This document shows, piece by piece, positions 45,305-58,334 of a stretch of 64,000 nt of DNA; position 1 is the first letter of the stretch; each line of letters opens with the position of its first letter. The translations under genes were made by a program, and so were the position numbers. The stretch lies in the NCBI GenBank assembly GCA_015680685.1, contig MNCI01033691.1, forward strand, positions 27,911 through 91,910. Direction: 5' to 3'. This DNA comes from Gnetum montanum (taxonomy: Eukaryota; Streptophyta; Gnetopsida; Gnetales; Gnetaceae). The notes beneath the pieces were generated by a model that saw only the letters and a program-made list of their open reading frames with translations, was not told the origin of the DNA and did no database searches.

Positions 45305-48300
45305 TCATCTTATCATCTCTAACTCAGACAAGTCATCCATGGGCACATCAAGACCCATCAAGTCACCAGCAGTAGCTGGTAGACTTTCATCATCAATGTT
45401 CAACCAAGATCCAAAATCATGAGCTTGAACACCTAAATCATCAGGAACAAGATCGTCCATGCTAGGAAGAGGTATATTTGACAAATCTAAGTCTCCTTCT
45501 TCCTCATGTGATACAGTTTCCGTTGCACCATAGCTCTGCTCATCTTTAACTCTTACAATTTTATCGTCTATCTTGTCAGAAGATGAAACTGGCAATGGCA
45601 ATGGCTTTGGTGCTTCAGCTGTCTTTCCCACAAGACCATTAACAGAGACTGATAATTGGGTAGTCTTTTGCTTTGGTTTAGAGCCCTTTTTCCTTTCTCC
45701 TTTGGCATTGCTAATTCCTTGACGCCCACCTTTTGCTGCACCAGATCTAGTCAGAATCTCTTTGTTTTGACCTTTACCATCTCTATCCCTTTCACTACGT
45801 TTCCCCTTTGCTCCACCAACCAGATTACAGCCAGATGAAGACACACCCTTCAAGAGTCCGTTTCCAACATCCTCAAGAGGAAGTTCCTTTTTCATTCGCG
45901 TGTTCCAAAGTTCATCTTTAACACCAACTTGCTCTACAGATGATGCCCCCACCTGGAGTGTGTCACATGATTCCCTGTCTCCGTTGTCTGTTTTCTCCAA
46001 CATAGTAGGATTCTCCACGGTCACTCCTGAAAATTAAACATTCAAAGATACTCAGATTCCATAGCTTCCTAAAAGCACATACATGTTGGCAAATAGGCAT
46101 AATGCCGCACAACAATTTTCCAAGACGTTCAGCTTTGCCAAACATGCGTAATGCTGAAAAAAAAATTTCCACAATGTTAACAATCGATAAGTGCTGCCTC
46201 TTCAGTTTACATTGCTAGTTTCATTTATAGACAGATAATAAAATGAATTCAAATTTACTGGTCTTGCAACGTTAGAGCACCTGATGTTTTCAGATCTAAT
46301 GCAACATGAGTGGGTCCTGAAAGCACCGTTGCAGCTGCCACTTCTATTACATCGCTAACTGCTTTTGTATTTGTCTCGCCTCCAGATAAACCATGCAATC
46401 TTTCTTTCAATGAAGGTTCTGAAAAGCAGCTCTTGCCAGTTTCCTCAAATTTCCGGCATTTTGCTAAAGTACGCCTAACAAAGGCTATGTTGGCCTGTTT
46501 TGCAACTTTACTCCCAGTACTCTTTCCCCCAGATGAATTTGTACCTCGGGAACCCTATAAGACATTGCACAAACGTCTAGCATCAAAATCTCAGGAAAGA
46601 TCATGCTTTAAAATATGTCTATAGCAACTAACAGATTCTTACCAGGTACTTTTCATAAGCTTTCTCAACAAGTTTGCTCAGAGCAAGTAATTCAAGCTTC
46701 CTGATTACATATCAGTCGATGTCACGAACAGAATGAACATATTTGAAAAACATCAGTTGATATCTTCTTAAAAATTTACCCAAAGTAAAACGACAAGAAT
46801 AGTTAATCTTCCGTGCACGACTTACCTCCCTTCGGCTTCTCTTTCTTCCGTAATAGCTTTTTCCAGATTGCACATTTGATTCTTAGTTTTTGAGACCTTT
46901 GAAAAAGGAAGAAAGAACATGTGAATAACTTTAAAACATATTCCGAAGAAAACTATGCTATATAGCAAAAAGATAACAGGTTACGGGACTTGCAAAACAT
47001 CGCGATTGCAAATTTCTCTCTACTTGTGTATATTTTTAAAACTGATTATTCAACAAAATCAGAGGCTGTATAAATAACAAGAAATAATGTGATCCTAAAC
47101 ACCTGTAATTTCAGTCGTTCTTGAACCCTGCTAATATCTTCTGAGATCTCCTCTTCATCTCTCTGTGCCAAATCCGGCTGGAAACATATTGTTGTTAGTA
47201 TCACAATGAAACAAAGAATAGATTTGATACCCATTTAGAACTGTTGCTATAAATATATTAAAAAGCATTATTGCCAAACATACCACGAACTCAGGAAACA
47301 ATCCAATGCTGTGAAGTTCTAACAAAATTCTCTTATCGAGGCACATATTTTCATATGGTGTGTCATTGTTTGCAATATCTGAAATAACTCCATATGAATT
47401 GCAATTTGATAGTGAATCATTTTGACTTTTCACGCTTCTGTATGCATGCCTGCCTTCAAGGATCCTCAACTCTGGATTCAAACCTTCAATTTCAGATTGG
47501 AACAAATGTTCATCTTCAAGCCTTTGTCTTCCTACATTACGGTTTCTTGCAATATGGTGCTGGTACCCATTACGAATGGTCCAATCATCATAGCAGGGGT
47601 CATTGTCTGTACCCTGGGAATATTCATTGTCTTTAGAATAACTGTCAGTTTGATTGCCAAGGCCAAATGAGAAATCACCTCTGCCCTGAGAATATTCATC
47701 TGGCTGTCCATTCTCATAGACTCTATTTGCTTCTTTGGCATCTTCTTCGATGATCAAAGCTGAAAGAAGCCTTTGAGAAAGGGGAATCATTGTTTCAAAC
47801 CATTCACATTTTTCAGGAACATCATTCTGAATTTCATGATCAACTGCATCATTCGTCACAGTAGATTCCTTCTTCACAACAGCTGAGCTTGGACAGGATG
47901 TTAACGTACTACCTGTTACCTCTGCCTGAAAAAATAAAAAGATTGCAAAAAGGATTACGAATTTACGGTAAAAAGGTAAAAAATGTCTTTTTTCAGAGCT
48001 GCCAAAACATGCCAACACAATGGCACCTGAAGATTTACAAACCCAACAACGTTAAATCAATATGTTGAAGATCCAACGAGAAAAAAACAAACAAGTGTAA
48101 AGGAATTTTTCATCCTTATTGATGGCACTTTAAGAAACTATAGCATAAATGAAATAGATAAATGTGTACCCTTCCATTATTTTCAATGCTAGAGGAAGAA
48201 TGGAAAGCCGTTTCTTTATCCTCCAACTGTCTAATCTGCAAAAAGTAGTTCACATTCATAATAAAAATAATACTCTGTACATATGAATTCATATAATTTA

Positions 48301-51300
48301 GAAGGTAGAATAAACTAGATCATGTACAATTATATATGAATGAAAGTCACCATTGATAATACTTGTTTCTTGAGGTATAACATATCATCGTTAGTGATGT
48401 TAGCAAAAAATGGTTCCATGTGCTTCCAAAAGGTTCCTCCGCATCGTGATTCTGCCACAAATATTTGCATTTATAAATAAAAGAAGAAGAAGACATCATA
48501 CAAATAGAAGTTTCCCGTAGTTCAGTTAAACAAGTTGATTTAAGTTTTACAAATCCATACCACTTGCTTTAACCGCAGCATCTACTGCTAATAGCAGGTC
48601 TTCACGATCATCATCTGATTCTCCTGTAGAGATACATCTGGAAAACATCAATATTAATTCATTACTTCACACTTTAAATACACATTCAAAATATAAAGCA
48701 CATGCCTGTAAAATCCGACGATCCACTGTTCAGTGGCCTCCTTGGGCGTGTAATAGGTTTACGTTCTGATGAAAGCTTCTTACTTGGAGGCCTTCCTGAT
48801 TTGCTGTGTAAAAAAGAAAAGAAAAAGGGGGGCCAAAATTTTCAATTTAGCAATACGAAGGCAACAACTGACTACTACCGTATGTCTAGAAAACTTCAAG
48901 AAGTAAATGCATGTACAAATCCGTACACAAACAGTGGATATTAAGACATACATTTCTCCCTTCTCGGTAACCGGCCTTGCACTCCGAAGTTGCTTTGATG
49001 TTGCAGCATTTTCTAGCTTTACAGTAGATTGTTGATTGTTGGCCTTAATAGGAGCTAAACCTCTGCCACTGCGTCCTTGTCTACGAACACCATCTCCACC
49101 ACCTTCTTCTTTGGTGATGAGCTTTTTCTTCTGATGCAAAACCAAAGGCACAGCCTTCTGAACAGTTGGTATAACCTTTTCTTCCAATTCACCTGGTCTC
49201 TTGTTTTTGTCCTTGCATTTATTATCACCTGCTCCAGACTCCTCACTCTCGGATAAACCAGCAGCGGTATTTTCATTTTTAAATTTTGTTTGTTGAGAAC
49301 TGGTATTATTGGAAGAGCGCCTTTGAAATCCAGATGCATTACTCTCAGTGGATTCAGGTTTAGAACCAGAATCCAAATTAGGAGATCCTTCAGCTAAAAC
49401 TGATACATCATCTCGGCTTGAAACTGGTGGAACCATGCTTGTCCTCCTTGCAACACGTGGAAATTTTGTGAACCTTTGATTTCCCCACGGTCCTACAGGA
49501 GGCGATGAAGATCGGGTTGGCAAAGGTCGCTTTCTATTATTGGATGTACCAGGAAGTTGAACTTTGTTTGCTCCTGAAGGTCGCTCCCAACCTTCAAACG
49601 TTGGAGATGGATGCGTAAAATGAGGAGAGGAATTCGCTGATGCACCAGAATTTGAACGAGGTGCTCGAGATGCCTTTTTGGTGATTGGAATAGAGCTTGC
49701 AGTATGACTTTCATCTCGATTTGTTTGTCTGCGAAGATTTTGGACACTTAAATCATTTAATGAAATAATGCATTTACTAAACTTTAAATGAATAAGAGTA
49801 CACAACTATAACTTAAATCATAAGAATCAATCCACATCTGTAAAAGCATAACCACTGTCACAGACGTTGTTAAACGGGTTTGTCAGAACCCAAGCTATAT
49901 GTACCCCAGCACAAATAGCGGATGAGTTACTTTCAAAGAATTTAAACAGAACATAAATGTCTCAGCATACCCAAAGGAATCGAACCTGTAACTTGCACAA
50001 CCACAACCCACATGCTCTAACAAAGTGAGCTATGTGTCACTAATCACAGAGATGTTAAAACATTGGGAAGAAACCCATTAGATTTTCAAATTTTTCTTTT
50101 AAAAAAGAAACCAACCAAAAATTATTTGTTACACAGACTTTACAAATGTCATTGACATACTTGAGACTGCTTTTCACCACTGTTCGATCCTTTTCTGGAG
50201 GAGTTGGACGTTCTTTCTTATCAATTGCTGCTGTGGCACTGTCATGCTCATTTCTTGAAATATTACGCACATTTAAGCTACCTGATTGTGAAGAGTTCTC
50301 AGCTTTATTGATTGGAAGCATACCATGAAATGTTCCAGACCTTAAAATAAAAATGCAGCAGCAATCAACATTAGTTATGCACACAACTTCATGCATTTAG
50401 TCTCACAGTGATAGATTGCAGAGGAAAAGAAATAATCTCGAATATAAGAAGACATATAAAAGAGGCAAAACACACATAAATGCCATCCAAACGTTCATTC
50501 TTATTGACTAACATTGAATGAGTTTATCAGTTGAATTGCCAGTGAACCGAGAATTGAACGTACATTGAATGCTATTTGCTTTCAACAAAAGACGTTAATA
50601 ACAAATTTTGCAAAAACTAAAACTATGAATGTTTCATCAACTTAGTAATTATGACATCAAATAAATAAATTAAATTTTGTTGACATAGATATGATTTGCT
50701 ATGAAACTGTGCTTGACGCTAGAAGCATATTTTCTCTTCACTATTATTTCAATGGAATCATTCGATTAAAAGAATTATAAATGATTACATGGCCTAAATA
50801 AAGCAATAACAAAAAAGAAAATATATAGAGACAGGAAGTATTACAGCCACAATATCAGAGAGGAAAAAGAACCGCAGACTTGTTTACCTAAAACTATGAC
50901 TCTCACTTAATCTTGAGCGACCATCATTGGTAGGTCTTTGCTGCGCATTTCTTTTGATATCCCGATCACCATCAACCATTCTATTTGTCATTGCATTGCC
51001 AGAGACATCTGATTTTATTCCAGAACGCTTTCCTTTTGGACCAGCTTGAAATGTACGTTCTTTATCATCTGGCTGGGCCAAGCAACTACCAGACCTCAAT
51101 ACTTCCCTGTCTCTGTCAACCAAAACAGAGGGCCTGGACAAGTTGTTTGGACGGCCTTCTGGCTGAACACATATCAGTAAAAAAAAAATTGCTGTTAATC
51201 TTGAATAGATTGGACATTTGCATACAATTTGCAGACGGATACTAGTAGAACTACAATATTATCATGCAACAACGAGCAAGGAAACGAAATCATCTGTTGG

Positions 51301-52622
51301 TTCTCTATTTAGAAAAATAGGAAACATGCCCTTAACCTACAAAAACATTGGCTCCAAAACAAACCAAACACTCCTTTTATTATATCTAATAGTAAAAAGG
51401 TTCTTAAAAGCTTAAAAGCTTTAGAAGGTGAGGTAGATAGACATCCCGTGTCTAGATCTATATAGCTAAAATACTATTGACACACTGTCTTTTAACTTAC
51501 AAAAACAACTATGACAACTCCTTTTCTTGTTTAGGTCCACATTTAGATGTAGCCCATGGCAACCAAATAACTGTAAGCTCCACGCACCCCATGGCATGTG
51601 AGCCTTTGCCAGTGAAAATGAAAAACAAATCTGGTATTGCTACTTAAAATCTTATTCCCTAATTACACTTAGAAACGCAAATATCTAATTCATTATTCAC
51701 CTCTAACATCTGTGGCAAAAATACCTAAACCGCAGAAAGGCAAAAACTTTGTACTTCAAAAGAAGACTAAAAATGCTAAAAAATCATTCGAAGTAACTTT
51801 TCAATGGAAGACACAAACCCGTATATCAATAGATGTGCGTGTTTTCTTGCTAGGAACAGACAGCTTTCTTTCTTCAGATCTTTGAACCGATGAATCAACA
51901 GAATTTGGACCTTGATGAATTTGTGATCCAACTTTCACCAAATTACTAGGTGAAGTTCTGTCCCCCGACACAGAAGAATTGGACACTAATTCTGTTCGAG
52001 GTCTCTTCCTTAAGGATAACGGCGGACGGTGCTTTTCCAATTTGTTGATAGCATCAATAAAACACTTAGATCTTTCCCTGATCCAAAAGAAAAATTTTTA
52101 ACTAAAAAAATTTAAAATATGCAATTAAATTTTAACCTTATAAATTCTAACTAAGTGCACTAGTGTGTAAAAGCAAGAAAAATACCTTGCTTTGAGAGAA
52201 TTTTCCTGAAGATAAGATTTTACTCGTTTTAGTTCTTCTAACCCTAGTGATGAAAGTGGTTTGGGCTGCACAGCTGGATCTTCTGATGCAAGACCAACAG
52301 CTGCAAGCATCACTTTTCTCAATTCCGGCTGCTTAGTTGATTTGCCATCACCCAATGACACTGAATCTGTTGACTGTACTTGTGACGCAACTTGATTCAT
52401 AAGCTGAGAGAGAAACATATGATCTGTATGTTGCAATGTAGATCCCCTGGGAAGATTCGGCCCTCCTATCATTCTATTGTCAATGCCTTCTCGAAAGCTA
52501 CTTGACCTTTCTAAATTGGAAGCACCTGAGAAATGATTACGCTGCCCATTTGAATAGCTATTAAATGTGGAACCATCTGTACTACTTGAGGAAATATCAA
52601 ATCTTGGATTGCTTGCCATCAT
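45305..52622 (-). CDS. Plant nuclear protein of the AT2G19390/AT4G29790 family, 15 coding exons, 1361 aa
   Basis: Coding exons: 52622-52186, 52077-51819, 51162-50888, 50340-50161, 49728-48952, 48803-48706, 48623-48561, 48451-48363, 48235-48170, 47925-47284, 47177-47103, 46896-46826, 46700-46643, 46554-46281, 46026-45305. They total 4086 nt, an exact multiple of three with no internal stop. Landmarks of the family: N-terminal FDISSSSTDG and SNLERSSSFREG, LEELKRVKSYLQENSLKARERSK, LRKRPRTE, SKKTRTSIDIR, KGKRSGIKSD, a long Ser/Arg/Pro-rich middle, SGRPPSKKLSSERK, the FWKHMEPFFANIT segment, basic KGKRSERDRDGKG, and an acidic C-terminus (FGSWLNIDDESL...LMGLDVPMDDLSEL). From memory, members were reported with the plant SAGA histone acetyltransferase complex; not verified here. 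One intron (after 48706) uses a GC donor. Likely functional. Confidence 0.88.
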
Positions 52623-52655
52623 GTCTCTTTATTTACTCAACCACACAAAATCCTT

Positions 52656-53730
52656 AACAGAAACCAGTAAATTATAGATACACAACAGCAACTGACAAGC
52701 TGCCACATAATTTTCTATTGATCACTGGTTCAAGATGCATACATGTTCAAGTTATTGAACCGCTCACTCGATCATTTTATTTTTATAGCAAATAGCCTAC
52801 AAAAAAATAATTAAAAAACAAAGCAATCAGTAAAACTTTGTATCCAAAGGAAAAATTCAACCTTCATTTCCAGTGATCAAATCATGAAGAAAAACATGCT
52901 TCCAAAATAAACCTAAACAGAAAGAAAAAAAAAACGAAAAGACAAACACATTTGAAACGAAAACATAGTAACCACCGACCGAAATTTTGAGTAACTAATG
53001 ACAAGAATAAATAAGTAAATCCAATTGTACGCTAAATTTTAGCTGGAATCACCTACAACAGTTAGCTAAACATGATCACCATAGAGAACTTCATTGCATC
53101 ATCCCAGTTGAACAATTGACTAAGCCGTTATCAAACATCATTTGAGTGTTCAACTCCCACTATCGCGGATGCACTAAAGTTAAAAAGTTAAAAACAATTA
53201 CGTTTTAAAAATACAATCCGTTCACTCATAACATTAAAAACCCTCATATTTAACATCCATTATTAACCAAAAAAACCCACGATCGAACATTACAGTGAAG
53301 TGCATTTCCTTGAGATCAGAACACGTTCAAATCGCGAATTTCAAGTGGAGCTACTAGCGAATTCTCCTGAAGAAACGCGAAAAGCAAAGACGAAAAAAAG
53401 TCGCAGAGCGCACTTCAGCTCCCTCGGAAGATGACAGCGAAATCCCAGAAAACCCGAATTCAACCACCAAACGCGCTGCCGATTTTTTAATTTTTTAAAA
53501 AAATATATCCGAAATCGGGGAAACAGAAAACATCGGAAAGGCAGGTAAGAAGCTATCGGCAAGCAAAAACCCTGGACAGCTACCCCAAAAAAATTAGGGC
53601 AAAATCGCGGCGATCGGAACCACAAATTGAGGCGCGGAAAATCGCAGAAACACTGGTGCACGTACAATTGGAGAAGAGATTGTGTAGAATTCAGTGTAAG
53701 ATTTGAGCAACGGTGAGGCATCACACGTAC
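52656..53730 (-). other. Leader intron of the 1361-aa gene (inferred)
   Basis: No coding match inside. It is bounded by the splice sites given for the 5' untranslated exon; the acceptor choice is uncertain. Confidence 0.45.
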
Positions 53731-53880
53731 CTGCACAGGCCGGATCACTGAAGTGGGCGCCGTGGATCCGCAGTTACCAGGCGAGGGTTTCATGCATCGA
53801 CAACAAAATTTGGCGTCGTCGTGACCCTTTTTCGCATAATTATTTTGCCTTTCAACACTCTCTCTCTCTTTCGTTCGCCC
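53731..53880 (-). other. 5' untranslated exon of the 1361-aa gene with a short upstream ORF
   Basis: The donor CCTGTGCAG/GTACGTG at 53731/53730 and an acceptor near 52655 (TTTCTGTTAAG) remove a ~1.08-kb leader intron. A GA-rich tract (CTCTCTCTC on the plus strand, 53859-53872) is common in plant leaders. A seven-codon ORF (M-H-E-T-L-A-W, 53797-53774) precedes the intron. The transcription start is not determined. Confidence 0.55.
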
Positions 53881-53939
53881 CCTCCGTCCCTCGTACATAA
53901 CATGTAGTAGCGCCCCCAGCAGTAGCAGGGGCACATTAC

Positions 53940-54786
53940 ACAAACAACATCAGCAGCAACAGCAATAACCAAAAAAAAACTCTGGCACCAAAATAAGGGA
54001 AACGGATTACACAGCAGGGTAAACTATCAATAATAATAATGATGATGATCCTAAAATCAAGTCTCCGCCAGTATATGCATGGCCCGGCAGTTAATTTTGT
54101 CTGGGAATGGGCTGGGCAATTGACTCGTGCGTGCGTGGACACTACTTTGATGCAGGGATCAACGGCGTCGTTGTTTTGTTTTTTGTTTCCTTTCTCTTCT
54201 TTTAGATTCCCGTTTTGAGTTGCCCCGTAGAAGAATAATATAGTCTTCCTTCCGAGAAGGATAAGGTTGCATTTATATGATTTTACAATCCGTTTGCCTA
54301 CATTGGGACACAAAGTTTGTGATGGAGCGTGTGACGTTGAGTGGCGAAGCGCCCTTAATCTCGCGTGATAAATGTTGTTGATTTGTACGTGGACTTGGGT
54401 AGGAAAGCCGCGGTGAAGAGGTGGAAGCAAACTTTGAGCTACGTATTTTCCCAAACAACTTGGCTGTCTAAGGCACGTTTCATTACTTACTTTGTGCTCT
54501 CATGCTGCCGACGCAAGGTAGTTTTGATAGAAATGTGTTCTTGTAGAACGCTATGAGTGACGTCGTGCTGTATGGTGAAGGCCGTTATCGGCTTAGGTAA
54601 TGATAAAGAGGTGTCTTCTTGCCATGGCGATCAATGTTGATATCATAGCTAAAAGCTTGTAACCAAGCTTGGAATTTGAAGCATAAATTATTGCATTTTT
54701 CATATATTTGTGCGTAGAATTTGAAAAGTGTCTAAAAAATGTATGGAGATATAGATTAATATACATATATTAAGTAAATGTCTAAG
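53940..54786. other. Upstream flank of the 1361-aa gene
   Basis: Contains probable promoter sequence near 53900-54300 and no recognisable gene. A mutually overlapping set of short frames on both strands (54273-54556) has no domain content. Confidence 0.45.
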
Positions 54787-55219
54787 CTAGCTTAGATATC
54801 TATAAATTGGCCAAGATGATTTTAAAAAAAATGATGTTAACCAAGCCCAACTACTGGACGAGGTAACAAAACAACTGAAAACGGAATCACTCATCCTTCC
54901 TCTGTTTCTCTACCACTTACCCAATTTAGTTTTACCATCTCGGTCAAGTTTGCTCTTTCTTTGTTCGTTCATGGCATTTTTGAGAAATAAATCTCTTGCA
55001 TAAATAATGCTCAAAAACGCCATGAACAAACAAAGAAAGAGCAAACTTGACCGAGAGGGTAAAACTAAATTGGGTAAGTGGTAGAGAAACAGAGTGGGAG
55101 TGAGTGATTCCATTTTTAGTTATCTTGTTATCTCGTTTAGTAATCGAGCTTGGTTAGCATCATTTTTTTTAAAATCATATTGGCCAATTTATAGATATAT
55201 ATATATATATCTAAGCTAG
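54787..55219. repeat. Foldback (long hairpin) element with ~200-bp arms
   Basis: Left arm 54787-54984 and right arm 55010-55219 are inverted copies (outer ends CTAGCTTAG) around a 25-base loop. Most of the ~200 bp pairs, with an (AT)n expansion near the outer end of the right arm. No clear target duplication was seen. It could be a MITE or foldback transposon, and its transcript would be a long hairpin. It abuts arm B. Confidence 0.9.
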
Positions 55220-55449
55220 TGGAGCAATTTCACGGGCTATGGGTAGAATTTAATTATTTTTTTATTTTTTAAGTTATCATCACTATTTGCATTCCAAATA
55301 ATATATACTTTTAAACATAAATTGGTTAAAATAAAAGTTTATATATTTCATATACATTGATGAAGGAATACATTGCACAATTATTGCAACAAACATTATA
55401 GGGCTGTATAATAGGATTGAGCAAAAGGCAAAATACAATGATAAGTGTG

Positions 55450-55608
55450 AACTTAATATACCTAATCCTCCAATTGAGCAAAACGAACTTCCTATGCAAT
55501 TCTACTTGAAGATGTTTAGCATCTGAAATTTTTCCATATCTTTGCACATGGAAAGGAGGATGAATCTTTAAAGAATCAATGGTCTTGACTCTAGATAATG
55601 CAACAAAC
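55450..55608 (-). pseudogene. Duplicated last helicase motif, arm B
   Basis: Minus strand reads SRVKTIDSLKIHPPFHVQ, RYGKISDAKHLQVELHRKF, the counterpart of 37483-37635. Its start is lost in the gap at 55609. Confidence 0.8.
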
Positions 55609-55846
55609 NNNNNNNNNNNNNNNNNNNNNNNNNNNNNNNNNNNNNNNNNNNNNNNNNNNNNNNNNNNNNNNNNNNNNNNNNNNNNNNNNNNNNNNNNNNN
55701 NNNNNNNNNNNNNNNNNNNNNNNNNNNNNNNNNNNNNNNNNNNNNNNNNNNNNNNNNNNNNNNNNNNNNNNNNNNNNNNNNNNNNNNNNNNNNNNNNNNN
55801 NNNNNNNNNNNNNNNNNNNNNNNNNNNNNNNNNNNNNNNNNNNNNN
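55609..55846. other. Assembly gap (238 N)
   Basis: Unknown bases between the two helicase end copies of arm B. By comparison with arm A it should hold the T-rich tail and the start of the duplicated unit. Confidence 0.99.
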
Positions 55847-56400
55847 AAATCTTTCTGTATCTTTGCACATGAAAAAGATGATAAATCTTTAAAGAATCAA
55901 TGGTCTTGACTCCAAATAATGCAACAAACATTAGACCCATAACTTCTCTTGAACCAATGTGAATAGTAGCCTTATCTAGTGTCATTCAAATTTATGAATA
56001 GTCATGGCCCATGCCAACCGTAATGGTGAATAACGAGATGCTCCTTAGACCATAAGTACAATTGGCACATGATGAGGATTACAATTATCAAAGGCACATC
56101 CAACATAAGAGTCAAAATCAATAATAACGTATAATGGTAATGCAGGTGGCTATTTACCTTAAGGATACATAATACTGTAAATCATGCCAAGTGCACCATT
56201 CACCAATCCTACTTCAGGTCAAAGGTTAACTGTAAACATTACCTTTGCACCTTCACATATAAGCAGAGACTGCATTAGTTGTTGCAATAAATAGTTGTTG
56301 CACTATTTGTTGCAGTAGATGGTTGTTGTTGCTGATTTTGAATAAAGTGTTCTTCACCTTCTCTATTGGGACTAATAGCAGCAGAATCCATGTTTCTAAA
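55847..56400 (-). pseudogene. PIF1/Helitron-type helicase C-terminus, arm B
   Basis: Minus strand includes LDKATIHIGSREVMGL, MFVALFGVKTIDSLKI and VQRYRKI (55985-55850), and upstream the GARVML / VDFDSY-type region (about 56250-56060) mirrored from arm A. This copy keeps the IGSREV..L.FVAL stretch missing from arm A, so the two copies complement each other for alignment. Stops are present. Confidence 0.8.
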
Positions 56401-56658
56401 AATGCATGAATTCCAATATTGCATCTCTTAATCTTGTAACACGATGCCTAAGTTCAATATCTTTAACTACTGAATCACATCGTAACCGTCATCACCTTAA
56501 CCATTGTCATGATTGTAATCATCACTGTAACCATAATCGTCATTGTTTATAATAATAATAAATATTTATTATTACTGTAATCGTAACCACCACCATTTAT
56601 AATAATAATAAATATTCAATATTACCCACCGTTTATAATAATAAATATTCATTATTAC

Positions 56659-57711
56659 TGATGAGTGGCGAGGTACCCCTACACTCCACCATACGAATAC
56701 GAGCGTACACGCGCGATCCGGTCGAACTCCGCAGACTAAATGCCTTAACGCCACAAGAAACACTTGGGGTTAATCGTTCGTTGTCTTCCCAGGCTTGCTT
56801 GTATGTGTCACGGTGTATGGTTAAGCAAGTCTGAGGTATGTGATTTTTTTGGTATTTTCGGCTTATCTTCTATGCTACCAGGAGAAAGGGTTGAGAAACT
56901 AAGCTAACTCTAACTAAGATCTAAGTCTAAATTAACTAGCGTCAGCATCCGTTCCCACTTGTCGGACACACCCTGAACTATGCAACTGCAGCTTACCAAA
57001 CGCTAATCGTTACTGGGATCGCCGCACGTAACGCAAGTGCTCGAAGTGGTTGTACTGAGGCACCTATTTAGCCTACGTGTGATAAGCAGCCGATTCCTTA
57101 GCCAGCCGTACACACCCGTGGGTGCTCGTAACTAAGTCGTACTTATCACACGATCTAGCCTAGCAATGAGCAGCTGATTCCTCAACTAGCCGTACACATT
57201 AGACCCTGGAGTTACCAAGCACAGAATCCTGGAATACGCTACTGGGTTACCAAGCATCCAATGCTTGTAATTGAGTCGTACTCATGCATTGCGTCAAGCA
57301 GCCGATTCCTTGACTAGCCGTACACGCCCGTAGACGCTCGTAATCAAGTCGTACTTAAACGCACTAGGAAAGCAGTAAATAAAGCAATAAATGAAACCAC
57401 GTGCTGCAAGGTTTATCCAAACAAGTTCGTCTTTATTGCCGTACACAACTTGGGTTCAGGTTACAAGCTGCTCGAATAAAGAGCCGTTCACTCTAGGACT
57501 CCTACTGCGGGCACATGGGGAAAAATTCTAACTCTGGAGTGATCAATCTGCCAGAGCTTCACTACACTAGCCAGGATTGGGAAATGAAGGGAGTGCCGCC
57601 TCTTATTTATAGAAATGGCGGCGGGACGCGATATCGCGTACGCGATATCGCAGGAGAAGACGCGATATCGCGTACGCGATATCGCGGCCTAGTGCAAATC
57701 GCGTCTCATCA
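56659..57711 (-). mobile_element. Solo LTR (1053 bp), minus orientation
   Basis: Begins TGATGAG and ends CTCATCA, with ATTAC duplicated at 56654-56658 and 57712-57716. The empty site GTAAT is in arm A at 36483-36487. In element orientation it starts with four CGCG(A)TATCGCG palindromes (57637-57687), then TATAAATA (57611-57604). It is homologous to the LTRs of the Athila-like element, so the orientation is set by the TATA box. Confidence 0.92.
57637..57687. repeat. CGCGATATCGCG palindrome cluster in solo LTR 1
   Basis: Four GCGATATCGC palindromes arranged as two pairs joined by TA (each pair reads CGCGATATCGCGTACGCGAT...). The whole pair is itself a larger palindrome. The cluster lies 25-80 bp upstream of the TATA box. 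Confidence 0.95.
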
Positions 57712-58334
57712 ATTACCCACGTCGGTCCTACATGTGAGAGAATACGAAGAGATGAAGGGGGAGCCCAAGGGTCGAGGGGTGTCAATTGAATAGAGATTCG
57801 GCTCCCCTATAGTGACTCTTTGGCTCTCTTGCATGTGGTGCGTGCATGTGAAGGAATACAAAGAGATGAATGGGAAGCTTAGGGGTTAGGGGGCATTAAT
57901 CGAGTAGAGATTCAACTCCCCTATACTGATTCTTTAGCTCCCATGCATGTGGCGCATGCGAGTAAGGGAATACGAAGAAATCAAACTAAATTGGCATTAC
58001 AACATATATTTGTAATGCATATTTGTTCGTGGAGATATAAAAAATCGTGTTACAAATGCATAAATAATGTTATTATTATATCACGAGTTTTTGTATATTG
58101 ACATTACTGTTACAATGGACAAAATATGAATGATGCTAACATCTCATTCATAATTATTATATTATAATTATTGTGGAATCCAATANTATAATGAAATGAT
58201 TATAAATAACCAACTTTATTTATAATAAAATGTTTATAATCATTATATATAATCATTTATGTTTATGATTATAAATATATCATTATATATAACTGAGATT
58301 ATGAATAACCCAGATAAATATAATCATTGGCTCA

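Noticed and set aside
55211-55260. Helitron 3' terminus (CTAG after a short hairpin) at the arm B edge
   Set aside because: The CTAG found belongs to the foldback end, no convincing 10-bp hairpin precedes it, and the following base is not T. Arm A cannot help because of the gap.
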